NCBI GenBank assembly: GCA_964613385.1
Contig: CAZTGZ010000006.1
Span: forward strand, 51,190 to 115,189
Origin: CAZTGZ01 sp964613385
GTDB taxonomy: Bacteria > Bacteroidota > Bacteroidia > NS11-12g > UBA9320
DNA: 64,000 bases
Direction of reading: 5' to 3'
The translations under genes and the position numbers were made by a program. Below are positions 54,111 to 62,709 of this stretch, in pieces. Below the pieces are notes generated by a model. The model saw only the letters and a program-made list of their open reading frames with translations. It searched no databases and was not told where the DNA came from. Every line of letters begins with the position of its first letter. Positions within the stretch are counted from its first letter, which is position 1.

Positions 54111-55400
54111 ATGTTGAGATCATTGATATTGCTTTTGTTGAATGTACCTTTTTGCCTTCAGTCATGGGCACAAAAGGAAATGAAATATTCCAATTATATC
54201 TATGAATCGGGAATCGAAACAGTAATGCTCTCGAAAGGCATGGAGGTTTATAATCCAATGCCTCTGATCAATTTGAATAGCGGAGAACAGCTATACCTAT
54301 CCTTCGATGAACTCAAACCTAAAAACGACTTCTATCAATATACCTTCATTCATTGCAATGCCAATTGGGAACCAAGCGATATGCAATCCACCGAATACAT
54401 TAGCGGTAATACCATCGAAAACATCAATTCAACCATGTTTTCGACCAATACCTTTCAGAAGTATGTGCGTTACCAGACGGCCTTTCCAACATCAGAAATG
54501 AAAATTACACGCAGCGGTAATTTCATCTTAAAGGTATTCAGAAACTTTGATGAAACTGACCTCATTCTCACGCGGCGGTTTATGGTGCTCGACAATCATG
54601 TGCGGTGCTCAGGAAAAGTTACGGCAGCCACCGATCCGGCAAAACGCAATTATTTTCATGAAATAGATTTTAATGCAGATTATAAGGATTATGATATACC
54701 AAACCCTTTCCAGGACGTGAAAGCAGTCGTTATCCAAAATAATAATTGGGAGAATGCCATTTTTGGTCTCAAGCCGCTGTTTGTAAATAACAATGAGCTG
54801 ATCTTTAATTATGAAGACAAAAACCTCATGTCAGCCGGCAATGAATTCAGATTCTTTGACATCCGCTCGCTTCGGTTTTTCAGCAATAACGTAGCCGAGA
54901 AATATTTTGATTCTATGGTAAACGTAGTGCTCAGACCGGAAGAACTGAGATCTCATCTTACCTATACCTATTCAATTGATTATAATGGTAAAAGAGTCAT
55001 CGGCAACAAAGATGGGATCAGAGATGAAACGAATTCAGATGCCGATTATGCCATGGTGCACTTTTACCTGAAGAGCAAAAATCCTCTGCAAAAGGGAGAT
55101 GTGTATATTTTTGGAGAACTCAGCGACTGGAGATTCCAGGATAAATTTAAGATGACTTATCTGCCCGCATACGAAGGATATTATGCGATGGTTAAGTTGA
55201 AACAGAGCTATTACAATTATTGGTATGCCATACCGGATGAAGAAACCCGGGCAGCTGATTTATTATTCACCGAAGGCAATCATTTCGAAACAGAGAATGA
55301 TTACCACATCCTTATTTATCACAAGAATCCGTTTTATGGATACGATGAACTCATTGGTTATCATCTCCTGAACAGTGGCAAACTCGGCGTCGGAAAGTAG
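54111..55400 (+). CDS. Type IX secretion system plug protein (DUF5103)
   Basis: A 429-aa secreted protein with a signal peptide (about 1-20, ending SWAQ). It matches the DUF5103 family, whose members act as a plug of the SprA translocon in the type IX secretion system. Family features seen are LNSGEQLYLSFDEL, FIHCNANWEPSDMQSTEYI, and a C-terminal FYLKSKNPLQKGDVYIFGELSDW followed by aromatic beta strands. It is on the same strand as dprA, whose GTG start overlaps its 3' end by 26 bases. Confidence 0.85.
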   Translation: MLRSLILLLLNVPFCLQSWAQKEMKYSNYIYESGIETVMLSKGMEVYNPMPLINLNSGEQLYLSFDELKPKNDFYQYTFIHCNANWEPSDMQSTEYISGNTIENINSTMFSTNTFQKYVRYQTAFPTSEMKITRSGNFILKVFRNFDETDLILTRRFMVLDNHVRCSGKVTAATDPAKRNYFHEIDFNADYKDYDIPNPFQDVKAVVIQNNNWENAIFGLKPLFVNNNELIFNYEDKNLMSAGNEFRFFDIRSLRFFSNNVAEKYFDSMVNVVLRPEELRSHLTYTYSIDYNGKRVIGNKDGIRDETNSDADYAMVHFYLKSKNPLQKGDVYIFGELSDWRFQDKFKMTYLPAYEGYYAMVKLKQSYYNYWYAIPDEETRAADLLFTEGNHFETENDYHILIYHKNPFYGYDELIGYHLLNSGKLGVGK

Positions 55401-56520
55401 ACTTCATTCCATATCCGAGGATGAACTCATCGCGTTGCTGGCCCTCACCAATGTTCGAATGGTTGGGAATTACACCGCTAAGAACCTTTTAAGCTACTGT
55501 GGTTCTGCGGCCGAAGTTTTTAAATTGAAAAAAAGCACCCTGCTCAGAATACCCGGTGTAGGAGAAAACACAGTTCTGAACATTACCCAATTTAAAGAAT
55601 TTGACAAATTCCAACAAGAACTCGAATTTGTCAAAAAGCACCATATCCATTTACATATTTATTACCAATCGGATTACCCGCATCGTTTGAAAAACATACC
55701 GGATGCCCCGGTAATTCTTTTTTCTCTGGGTAATGCCGACTTGAATGCACAACGTATGATAGGCGTTGTGGGGACACGTAAAAATACACCTTACGGACGT
55801 CAAATAACCGAAGAGTTGATAGAAGGCCTTGAACCTTATCATTGCACCATTGTCAGTGGAATGGCCTATGGAATCGATATCATAGCTCATAAGGCCGCAT
55901 TGAAACATCAAATACCAACCCTCGGAGTAATGGCACATGGTCTCGACAGAGTATACCCTTCCGTACATTTGTCTACTGCAAGGAAAATGGTTCAAAGCAA
56001 AGGTGCCTTATTGTCGGAACATGTTTCCGGTACCAAGCCGGATCGGGAGAACTTCCCAAAACGTAACCGTATTGTAGCAGGATTAATAGATGTATTGTTG
56101 GTTGTCGAAACGGACTTAAAAGGCGGATCCATGATTACCGCTAAACTGGCTTTGAATTATGATCGGGAAGTTATGGCTGTTCCCGGTCGTTCTGACGATC
56201 TGCACTCCAAGGGATGCAATTACCTGATTAAAACACAACAAGCCGCCTTGCTCGATAGCCTGGATGAATTACTCAACGTCATGAACTGGAAGAAAAAGGA
56301 CTCCATTCCCGCTAAACAAGCTCAACTGCCCTTGGATTTAAGCGCCGAATACCTGCAGGTTCTGCAATTCATCAAGAACAAGTCTACCGCAAGTCTCGAT
56401 GATATCATAGCCTCTCAAAACCTGAATAGCAGCCGACTGGCGTTTATCTTGCTGGAATTAGAATTCAGAAATCTTGTATTATCTCTTCCCGGAAAAATGT
56501 ATAAATGTTTGATTGGATGA
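55375..56520 (+). CDS. dprA: DNA processing protein DprA
   Basis: A 381-aa protein that loads RecA on single-stranded DNA taken up in transformation. A helix-hairpin-helix region (about 20-75, IPGVGENTVLNI) precedes the Rossmann-like Smf/DprA core: VVGTRKNTPYG, TIVSGMAYGIDIIAHKAAL, ENFPKRNRIVAGL and LKGGSMITAKLALNYDREV. A C-terminal winged-helix domain (about 322-381) follows. The start is GTG at 55375, inside the upstream gene. It ends in an ATGA overlap with queA. Confidence 0.95.
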   Translation: MANSASESRLHSISEDELIALLALTNVRMVGNYTAKNLLSYCGSAAEVFKLKKSTLLRIPGVGENTVLNITQFKEFDKFQQELEFVKKHHIHLHIYYQSDYPHRLKNIPDAPVILFSLGNADLNAQRMIGVVGTRKNTPYGRQITEELIEGLEPYHCTIVSGMAYGIDIIAHKAALKHQIPTLGVMAHGLDRVYPSVHLSTARKMVQSKGALLSEHVSGTKPDRENFPKRNRIVAGLIDVLLVVETDLKGGSMITAKLALNYDREVMAVPGRSDDLHSKGCNYLIKTQQAALLDSLDELLNVMNWKKKDSIPAKQAQLPLDLSAEYLQVLQFIKNKSTASLDDIIASQNLNSSRLAFILLELEFRNLVLSLPGKMYKCLIG

Positions 56521-57707
56521 AAACCACGACCTTGAACCTCGAACATTTTAATTACACATTGCCTCAGGAGCTCATTGCATCAAAACCTACAGAAGAAAGG
56601 GATACCTCAAGATTGCTCAAATTCGCACAGTCAACCATCAGTGACCATAATTTTTTGGACTTACCCAATCTTTTACCTCAAAATACCAGTCTGATATTCA
56701 ACAATACCAAGGTTATTCCCGCCCGTTTATTTTTCCGTAAACCAACGGGTGCCCTGATAGAAATTCTGATGCTCGAATCGGTTGAAAACCATGGAAGTAT
56801 GGAACTTAGCCTGGCAGCAAAAGGTAAAGCCACATGGAAATGCATGATTGGAAATGCAAGGAAATGGAAACCGGACATGGTCTTATGTATATCAGATGAG
56901 AATTTTAAAATAAGTGCATCAAGGGACATACAACATGCGGATTGGGTGCATCTGGAGTGGGAAGATGAATACACATTGGCCGAATTGCTGAACCTGGCGG
57001 GAAAGTTGGCCCTTCCTCCTTATATGAACCGGGAAATGGTTGACCATGACAAAGTCAGATATCAAACCGTGTATGCATCCATTCCGGGTGCCATTGCAGC
57101 ACCAACCGCAGGATTGCATTTCTCTGAACCAGTATTGAATGCCCTGAACCAAAAAGGCATCCAGTCACATTTTATAACCTTGCATGTTGGCGCAGGAACC
57201 TTCCAACCCGTAGAAACTGAAGATATTACGGCACATTCCATGCACCGTGAATTCTTTGAGGTATCCGTTAAGACTATTGAATCGATGGCATATTCCGATT
57301 TTATCGTATCTGTTGGAACCACCAGTCTGAGAACATTGGAAAGTCTCTATTGGCTGGCATCAGAACTGCATGATTCAGGAAAATTAAGTGATTCGGTTGG
57401 TCAATTTTCATGGAAAAAGCTTCCCGGAAAATTAAGCTATCATCAGGCAATGGAAACCCTTCTGGAGTATGCGCATCAAAACAAGCTCACAAGTATTGAA
57501 GCATTTACTCAAATAATGATGTTACCCGGGTACCAAATTCGTTCATCCGGGGCCTTAATTACCAACTTTCATCTACCCAAAAGCACATTGCTCATGTTGG
57601 TAGAAGCAGCCATAGGCCCATCCTGGAAAAAGGTTTATGCCCATGCCATCCGGGAAAAATATCGATTCCTGAGCTATGGCGATTCCAGTCTTCTGTTCAT
57701 CGACTGA
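56517..57707 (+). CDS. queA: S-adenosylmethionine:tRNA ribosyltransferase-isomerase, long form
   Basis: A 396-aa enzyme that transfers the ribosyl part of SAM to preQ1 in tRNA, making epoxyqueuosine. Family segments are FNNTKVIPARLFF (about 60-72), APTAGLHFSEPVL, TLHVGAGTFQPVE, and SGALITNFHLPKSTLLMLV near the C-terminus. It is about 40-50 aa longer than ordinary QueA (about 345). Bacteroidota often carry a second QueA paralogue of about 400 aa, and this one may be that, so the exact activity is uncertain. I chose the ATG at 56517 because it forms the ATGA overlap with dprA; an in-frame ATG 12 bases upstream is less likely. Confidence 0.85.
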   Translation: MKTTTLNLEHFNYTLPQELIASKPTEERDTSRLLKFAQSTISDHNFLDLPNLLPQNTSLIFNNTKVIPARLFFRKPTGALIEILMLESVENHGSMELSLAAKGKATWKCMIGNARKWKPDMVLCISDENFKISASRDIQHADWVHLEWEDEYTLAELLNLAGKLALPPYMNREMVDHDKVRYQTVYASIPGAIAAPTAGLHFSEPVLNALNQKGIQSHFITLHVGAGTFQPVETEDITAHSMHREFFEVSVKTIESMAYSDFIVSVGTTSLRTLESLYWLASELHDSGKLSDSVGQFSWKKLPGKLSYHQAMETLLEYAHQNKLTSIEAFTQIMMLPGYQIRSSGALITNFHLPKSTLLMLVEAAIGPSWKKVYAHAIREKYRFLSYGDSSLLFID

Positions 57708-57718
57708 AATCGGAATTT

Positions 57719-58381
57719 TTAACTTTTGCTTCTTCGGAACGGATTTAAAAATGCAACGAGTGACTGTGGCTTGCGCGTCTGAATCCAAACTTTGCCTTGC
57801 CCGCTGAATCGGCACACAAATCCTTCACCCGAAAAGAACAAAGATTTGTAACCTCCAATCGTGCTCACGCGATAATCCAGGCCTTCAGTAAATGCGACTA
57901 TATGTCCTGTATCAACCACCAATTGTTCATTTACATCCAATTCCAAAATTCCCCCGTAACTATTGAACCAAAGATCGCCACTGCCGGATGCTCTTATGAG
58001 AAAAAGACCTTCACCGGAAAAGAATGCCTTGGATAAACCCTGCCATTTCGATTCAATGGCAATGCCCGGATCTGAGGCCAGATATGCCCCGTTTTGCAAA
58101 TAAACAGACTCATTATTCAATACTCGGTGCAATATGTCACCGGGAGCAGAAGGACTTATTCCTATATTCCCATTTCCGTGCTGAGCAGTAAATTCATTGA
58201 TAAAGATGGATTCTCCGGTGAGTAAACGACTCAATCCGCCTTTGAATTTGGTCTTCATCTCAATATTTGTGTCCATCGTTGCCATGGCTGAGGCCTCAAC
58301 CTTCAAGGTTTTTCCTGATGGTATATTCACTTTCAGCATACTGTAGTCAGGACTCTGACTGATATTGTATTCAAATGCCAT
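57719..58381 (-). CDS. AIM24/TIGR00266-family protein, third gene of the triplet
   Basis: A 220-aa protein with the TIGR00266/AIM24 beta-fold. Shared phrases are GGLSRLLTGESIFINEFTA (about 48-66), YLASDPGIAIESKWQGLS, FFSGEGLFLI, DTGHIVAFTEGLDYRVS (about 162-178) and FSGEGFVCRFSGQGKVWIQTR. The function is unknown; the yeast relative Aim24 organises mitochondrial membrane complexes, and bacterial members are thought to be soluble oligomers. It has no signal peptide. It follows the middle paralogue after 2 bases and ends 11 bases from the queA stop on the other strand. Confidence 0.85.
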   Translation of the reverse strand: MAFEYNISQSPDYSMLKVNIPSGKTLKVEASAMATMDTNIEMKTKFKGGLSRLLTGESIFINEFTAQHGNGNIGISPSAPGDILHRVLNNESVYLQNGAYLASDPGIAIESKWQGLSKAFFSGEGLFLIRASGSGDLWFNSYGGILELDVNEQLVVDTGHIVAFTEGLDYRVSTIGGYKSLFFSGEGFVCRFSGQGKVWIQTRKPQSLVAFLNPFRRSKS

Positions 58382-58383
58382 GA

Positions 58384-59064
58384 TTATCTTGGTTTTAATT
58401 TAGCTCCTATTTTGGTTCCGAATGCATTGGGGTTATGGCTTTGAACCCAAAGTTTGCCTTGCCCTTTAAAACGACAGACAAATCCTTCGCCGCCTAAAAA
58501 TGAACCCAACCAACTGCTTCCCGCTTTGGAAATAGAGAAACTCAACCCCTGTTCAAAAGCCACGATATGTCCGGTATCAACAATGTACTCCCCATTTACT
58601 TCGATGGGAATAATTTCTCCAAATGCATTTACCAGCGCATTGCCATCTCCGGTTAACTCGAGCCAGAATAGTCCTTCGCCGGATAGGATGGTTTTCATTC
58701 CCTGCCAGTTAAAGGTTACGCTCACCTGAGCATCTGAAGCCAGATAGGAACCACTCTGAACAATAATTTTCTTTCCTTGTAAAGGCAGTTGCAATATATC
58801 CCCATGCAATTTTGGCGCTAAATACACCTGCCCTCCCTGAGAACCGGCGGTATAATGATTGATGAAGAAACTCTCACCACTTAACATCCTTTTGAGACCT
58901 GACATAATTCCGCCACTTCCACTTTTCTGATGTGTGGTTGTCTCCATATGTATGTCGCTGCTCATAGCAATCATTGCACCTCCTTCAGCTGTGAGTGACT
59001 CACCTGAACCCAGATGTATAAGTGCCGTTGTTGCAGCCGGCCGTTGTAAAATATCAATATTCAT
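58384..59064 (-). CDS. AIM24/TIGR00266-family protein, middle gene of the triplet
   Basis: A 226-aa paralogue. Matching phrases are GGIMSGLKRMLSGESFFINHYTA, YLASDAQVSVTFNWQGM, ILSGEGLFWLEL, DTGHIVAFEQGLSFSIS and LGGEGFVCRFKGQGKLWVQ. It has an insertion of about five residues (HQKSGSG) before the first glycine block relative to the others. I start it at the ATG at 59064, 4 bases after the stop of the first paralogue. The longer frame up to 59103 actually reads the 3' end of that gene in another frame. Confidence 0.85.
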   Translation of the reverse strand: MNIDILQRPAATTALIHLGSGESLTAEGGAMIAMSSDIHMETTTHQKSGSGGIMSGLKRMLSGESFFINHYTAGSQGGQVYLAPKLHGDILQLPLQGKKIIVQSGSYLASDAQVSVTFNWQGMKTILSGEGLFWLELTGDGNALVNAFGEIIPIEVNGEYIVDTGHIVAFEQGLSFSISKAGSSWLGSFLGGEGFVCRFKGQGKLWVQSHNPNAFGTKIGAKLKPR

Positions 59065-59068
59065 ATCT

Positions 59069-59741
59069 TTAAATTTGACGATTAACCCATTGAACCAATC
59101 CACGTTCTGATCGGGTCTGTATTAAAATATCCCCCCTGCCTTTCAACTGCATCACAAACCCCTCACCGCTGGTGAAACTTGAAATCAATCCACCCGACAA
59201 ACGGGTTTTTATACTCACCCCGGCAGGAAAANNNNNNNNNNGCTACCAAATGCCCACTATCCACGATCAGATCCCCTTCCAGATTTATCGCATCAATACC
59301 TCCATAGGCGCCAATGCAGGCCATACCCGGTCCGGTCAGACAAATCCTGAACAAGCCTTCTCCTCCAATCAATGAATGTAAGCCGGCCCAAACGATCTGA
59401 TATTTTACGCTGGGTTCAGCACAAATAAAGGCCCCCGGCTGTATATACATTTTTTCACCGGCTTTTAAATTCAATAATTTCACATCTCCAGGTACCCCCT
59501 GAGTCAAATATAAATCGACCGCATATTTGCCCCGATTGGTAAATGTATTGATAAAAAGACTCTCTCCGCCAAGAAATTTGCGTATTAAGCCCGTAATCAG
59601 TCCTCCTTTAATACCGGTTTTCATATCTATGTCCGGATCCATACACGACATGGCTCCCGATTCGGCAATCAGGCTTTCTCCGGGCTCCATTTTTACGATT
59701 GGATAACTGAATGCCGGCGCTCCTTTGATGTCAATTTGCAT
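59069..59741 (-). CDS. AIM24/TIGR00266-family protein, first gene of the triplet, interrupted by an N gap
   Basis: Upstream of the gap the frame reads GGLITGLIRKFLGGESLFINTFT, GGEGLFRICLTG and DSGHLVA. Downstream, another frame reads FPAGVSIKTRLSGG, SSFTSGEGFV and MQLKGRGDILIQTR, ending LVQWVNRQI with a stop at 59069-59071. If the 10 N at 59232-59241 are simply removed, the frame is continuous: 220 aa, the same length as the third paralogue, with VAFPAGVS aligning to VAFEQGLS. The stop at 59163 met when reading through the N is an artefact. The 5' end overlaps the M48 stop by 11 bases. It is soluble, with no signal peptide. Confidence 0.8.
59232..59241. other. Assembly gap of 10 N
   Basis: A run of ten undetermined bases inside the first AIM24 gene. 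The true number of missing bases should be a multiple of three, and zero fits best by alignment to the two paralogues. Confidence 0.95.
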
Positions 59742-60834
59742 TTTTTTGCTGTTGAATTATTCTGTGAATTAGTGTCAAATCTATATCTAATTTCTTAGCT
59801 ATGATATTATCATTTTGTAATTTCTCAAGGTATTTTTTGCGATTTCCAGGATTAGGGTGTGTACTCAAGAAATCAGTTTCTTCCGGCATCGCATGTTCCT
59901 TGCTTAATTTGTCGAAGAAATCAATCATTCCCTGACTGTTGATTTTCGAGCGTTCGAGTATTTTAAGACCATTCACATCTGCTTCCTTTTCAAATCCCCG
60001 GCTATACGACAAAGAACCCAGCGTGGCACCTGCATTGATTAAGGATGCCGATATCCCTGTTATATCACCCACCAAACCTCTGAATATCAACATCAAACTC
60101 AAATTGCTCACCAGTCCGCGCATATGGTGCCTTAAGGTAACATGGGAAATTTCATGTGCCAAAACCCCGGCTATTTCTTCGGCTGAACCTGCCTTTTGCA
60201 AAAGCCCGCTGTGAATGATCACTGCGCCTCCCGGTAAGGCAAAAGCGTTAATCGTACTGTCCTCAATCACCGTAAAATTAAAACTGTATGGTGAGGTATC
60301 TCCATGTTGTAACAAGGGTCCGATGATTTTATTCAATTCGGCCATCAGTTTCTCATCCTCGATGATTTTCTTGCCTTCAAGTGCCTGTTCCTTCAGTGTT
60401 TGGCTTAAACTCAATTCCAAATCCCTTGGAATCTGATTCACCACCATTTTGATGACAAGGTTCGTATTGAAAACAAACCAAACCAGAGCCAATACCAACA
60501 GAACTCCGGTGAGAGAAAATGTAACCCATAACAAGCGTTTTCTATGGCGAAATCCCTTCACCTCCTTTCCGGTGTCTTTCAGATATTTAATGTCAGCATG
60601 ATTCAAAATCTCGGAATCATCCGTGTAGAATGTGAATCCCGACTTAAATTTAAAATAGAGATAACGGTTTGCAGCCCCACCTGTGCTCACTTGCATGTCA
60701 GAAAGCGGCAATAAGGTAATGTCACCATCTGCCGAAGTAAACTTCATTTGATTCGGAAATATTTCAACGTTTCCGGATTTCTTACCGGCCGATTGCTCAG
60801 AAATAAGGATGCCTTCGTAATTGGATTTTAACAT
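59731..60834 (-). CDS. M48-family metallopeptidase with N-terminal PH-like domain
   Basis: A 367-aa membrane protease. Residues about 1-85 form a small beta domain (YEGILISEQSAGKK to LYFKFKSGFTFYTD) like the DUF7092-type domain seen before M48 peptidases. A transmembrane helix lies at about 98-122. The M48 domain has HEISH (about 228-232) with zinc ligands, and the third ligand in FEKEADVNGLKIL. Related proteins (HtpX, BepA, YcaL) act in membrane protein and outer-membrane quality control. I chose the ATG at 60834 over an upstream GTG at 60873. It heads the four-gene unit with the AIM24 triplet. Confidence 0.88.
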   Translation of the reverse strand: MLKSNYEGILISEQSAGKKSGNVEIFPNQMKFTSADGDITLLPLSDMQVSTGGAANRYLYFKFKSGFTFYTDDSEILNHADIKYLKDTGKEVKGFRHRKRLLWVTFSLTGVLLVLALVWFVFNTNLVIKMVVNQIPRDLELSLSQTLKEQALEGKKIIEDEKLMAELNKIIGPLLQHGDTSPYSFNFTVIEDSTINAFALPGGAVIIHSGLLQKAGSAEEIAGVLAHEISHVTLRHHMRGLVSNLSLMLIFRGLVGDITGISASLINAGATLGSLSYSRGFEKEADVNGLKILERSKINSQGMIDFFDKLSKEHAMPEETDFLSTHPNPGNRKKYLEKLQNDNIIAKKLDIDLTLIHRIIQQQKNAN

Positions 60835-61048
60835 GTAAAAATCAGAAGTACAAATAAACAATGTACGGATCACTATTCATACGTAATTATAATCTAATTA
60901 TAGGGAGCTTTATCAAAGCAGAACAGACCCCAATGGAAGCGTCGCATGGCATGCGTTCCGGTTTTCTGTTAGAAAATCAATTGTTCCTGAAGTGACTTGT
61001 GTATAATCCTTTCTTTGGCGATTTATGGCTTCTGGATATATTTACCCG

Positions 61049-61900
61049 ATGATATTAATTGCTGACAGCGGTTCTACCAAATGTGACTGGATATGGGGAA
61101 CGGATTCGGAAAGTATCTTTAAGGCTCAGACCGCCGGAATCAATCCATATATTCTCAGTGACTCACAGATTTGGGATGTACTGAATACATCTCAGGCTCT
61201 GAAGGATATCTCCGCCAAAATCATGAAGGTTTACTTTTATGGAGCGGGATGTTCTTCTGAAACTAAATGTCAATTGGTTTCCAAAGTACTACAGAATTTT
61301 TTTGCGCAAGCTGAAATTCATGTTGAGCATGACTTAAAAGGAGCCGCTTTAGCAGTTTGTGGTGATGAAAAGGGCATTGTTTGTATTTTGGGTACAGGTT
61401 CTAATAGCTGTTTTTTCGATGGTACATCTATAGTCGATCGTTTGCCATCGCTTGGTTATATACTTGGTGATGAAGGTGCCGGTGTTTGGTTGGGAAAGAA
61501 GTTGGTAACGGATTTATTATATCGGAGATTACCGTCTGAACTTGAAAGGGAGCTGAACGAAGCATATCCCATTCAAACGGCAGAAGTTCTGGATAGAATA
61601 TACAAGCAACCTCAACCGAATACTTTTCTGGCCTCGTTTGCCAAATTTGTCATCGAGCATCGGGAACACAGCTATTGCCGGGATCTGCTTTTAAAAGGAT
61701 TTGAAGAATTTATCGGGATACATGTGAATTGTTACCGGGATTTAGCTGAATTTCCGGTACATTTTATTGGTTCCATAGCCTCACTTGGACGATCTACGCT
61801 GGAACCGATTTTACATAGGGAAGGTTTCCATGCTGGCAATTTTATTGAAAAGCCTGTTTTGCCTTTGGCCCATTATCATTTCAAGAAGGCTGTTACCTGA
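61049..61900 (+). CDS. BadF/BadG/BcrA/BcrD-family kinase (N-acetylglucosamine kinase-like)
   Basis: A 283-aa ASKHA-fold protein. It opens MILIADSGSTKCDW (phosphate 1), has a central ILGTGSNSCFFDG (phosphate 2, about 120-132), LGDEGAGVWLGKKLV and a C-terminal adenosine-type FIGSIASLGRS. Family relatives phosphorylate N-acetylglucosamine or related amino sugars, often in peptidoglycan recycling; the substrate here is inferred only. The ATG at 61049 fits homologues; an in-frame ATG at 61025 would add MASGYIYP. No cell-wall recycling gene is adjacent. Confidence 0.8.
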   Translation: MILIADSGSTKCDWIWGTDSESIFKAQTAGINPYILSDSQIWDVLNTSQALKDISAKIMKVYFYGAGCSSETKCQLVSKVLQNFFAQAEIHVEHDLKGAALAVCGDEKGIVCILGTGSNSCFFDGTSIVDRLPSLGYILGDEGAGVWLGKKLVTDLLYRRLPSELERELNEAYPIQTAEVLDRIYKQPQPNTFLASFAKFVIEHREHSYCRDLLLKGFEEFIGIHVNCYRDLAEFPVHFIGSIASLGRSTLEPILHREGFHAGNFIEKPVLPLAHYHFKKAVT

Positions 61901-61950
61901 TTTTTGAACTCGGGATCAAAGCTCAATTTTCATCTTGTGCGCGCAATTCA

Positions 61951-61982
61951 TTTGTTATTTCCATGTTAAATAGCGACCTTTG
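61951..61982 (+). promoter_or_regulatory. Promoter of tRNA-Ala
   Basis: TTTG at 61951-61954, a 20-base spacer, and GACCTTTG at 61975-61982 (one base off TAnnTTTG), 8 bases before the tRNA. It is the best two-box match to the Bacteroidota -33/-7 consensus in the window. Confidence 0.65.
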
Positions 61983-61990
61983 CACTCCTC

Positions 61991-62067
<77 letters not shown>

Positions 62068-62094
62068 AAAGCCCTTGTAATGAGGGCTTTTTTG
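62068..62094 (+). terminator. Rho-independent terminator after tRNA-Ala
   Basis: Stem AAAGCCCT (62068-62075) pairs with AGGGCTTT (62083-62090) around a 7-base loop, with a T run at 62088-62093. It begins directly after the tRNA CCA. Confidence 0.8.
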
Positions 62095-62144
62095 TTTACC
62101 TCTTTTGATCAATAATTTCCTTGAATTTCCTTTAACATTGAAAC

Positions 62145-62582
62145 ATGGATGCAAATCAGATTAAAAATCTACACGCAACGCCCTTTGTTCAGACTTACTT
62201 TCACGGTACCAAAGCTGAATTAAATATTGGAGATACCATTGAAGCCGGATTTCTTTCAAACTATGGGGATAATCCTGCATCCAGATATGTATTTATGACA
62301 GCCACCCTGGATGCGGCCATCTGGGGAGCTGAATTTGCAGCAGGAGAGGGCAAGGGGAAGATTTATCTGGTAGAACCAACGGGCCCAATAGAGAATGATC
62401 CGGACCTGACCGACCGGAAGTTTCCGGGTAATCCAACAATGTCGTTTCGATCTCAATCTCCGCTTCGGGTGATTGGCGTTGTCATGGATTGGCAAGGCCA
62501 TGAAATCCAAAAAGTTGAAGAAATGAAAAATGCCCTCGAAGAACTGCGCAAGAAGGGAATAAAGTCTTTGAACGAAGAATAG
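62145..62582 (+). CDS. arr: Rifampin ADP-ribosyltransferase (Arr family)
   Basis: A 145-aa enzyme that transfers ADP-ribose from NAD to rifamycin antibiotics. It matches the Arr family in size and along its length: FHGTKAELNIGD (about 19-30, NAD-binding His), FMTATLDAAIWGAEFA (about 50-65), GKIYLVEPTGPIENDPDLTD, KFPGNPTMSFRSQSPLRVIG and WQGHEI. No truncation or frameshift was seen. It is a chromosomal copy without integron or transposon signs, just downstream of a tRNA terminator. Resistance is inferred from the family, not shown. Confidence 0.9.
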   Translation: MDANQIKNLHATPFVQTYFHGTKAELNIGDTIEAGFLSNYGDNPASRYVFMTATLDAAIWGAEFAAGEGKGKIYLVEPTGPIENDPDLTDRKFPGNPTMSFRSQSPLRVIGVVMDWQGHEIQKVEEMKNALEELRKKGIKSLNEE

Positions 62583-62652
62583 ATGCTTGTAGAATAAGCA
62601 CATTTGTGATGTTTTTTTGACGCGAATACCCTTCTGCGAAATGCGTAGTTTA

Positions 62653-62660
62653 TATTTTTG
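62653..62660 (+). promoter_or_regulatory. -7 promoter box TATTTTTG before the PaiB-like gene
   Basis: Exact TAnnTTTG in the 127-base gap after arr, giving a leader of about 45 bases to the ATG at 62710. Confidence 0.4.
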
Positions 62661-62709
62661 TCAAATGACCCTCAATCTGACATCTAACATCTTTAAATTG
62701 TAAGCCAAC

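Noticed and set aside
59065..59103. Extended N-terminus for the middle AIM24 gene
   Set aside because: These bases encode the C-terminus of the first AIM24 gene in another frame (LVQWVNRQI and stop).
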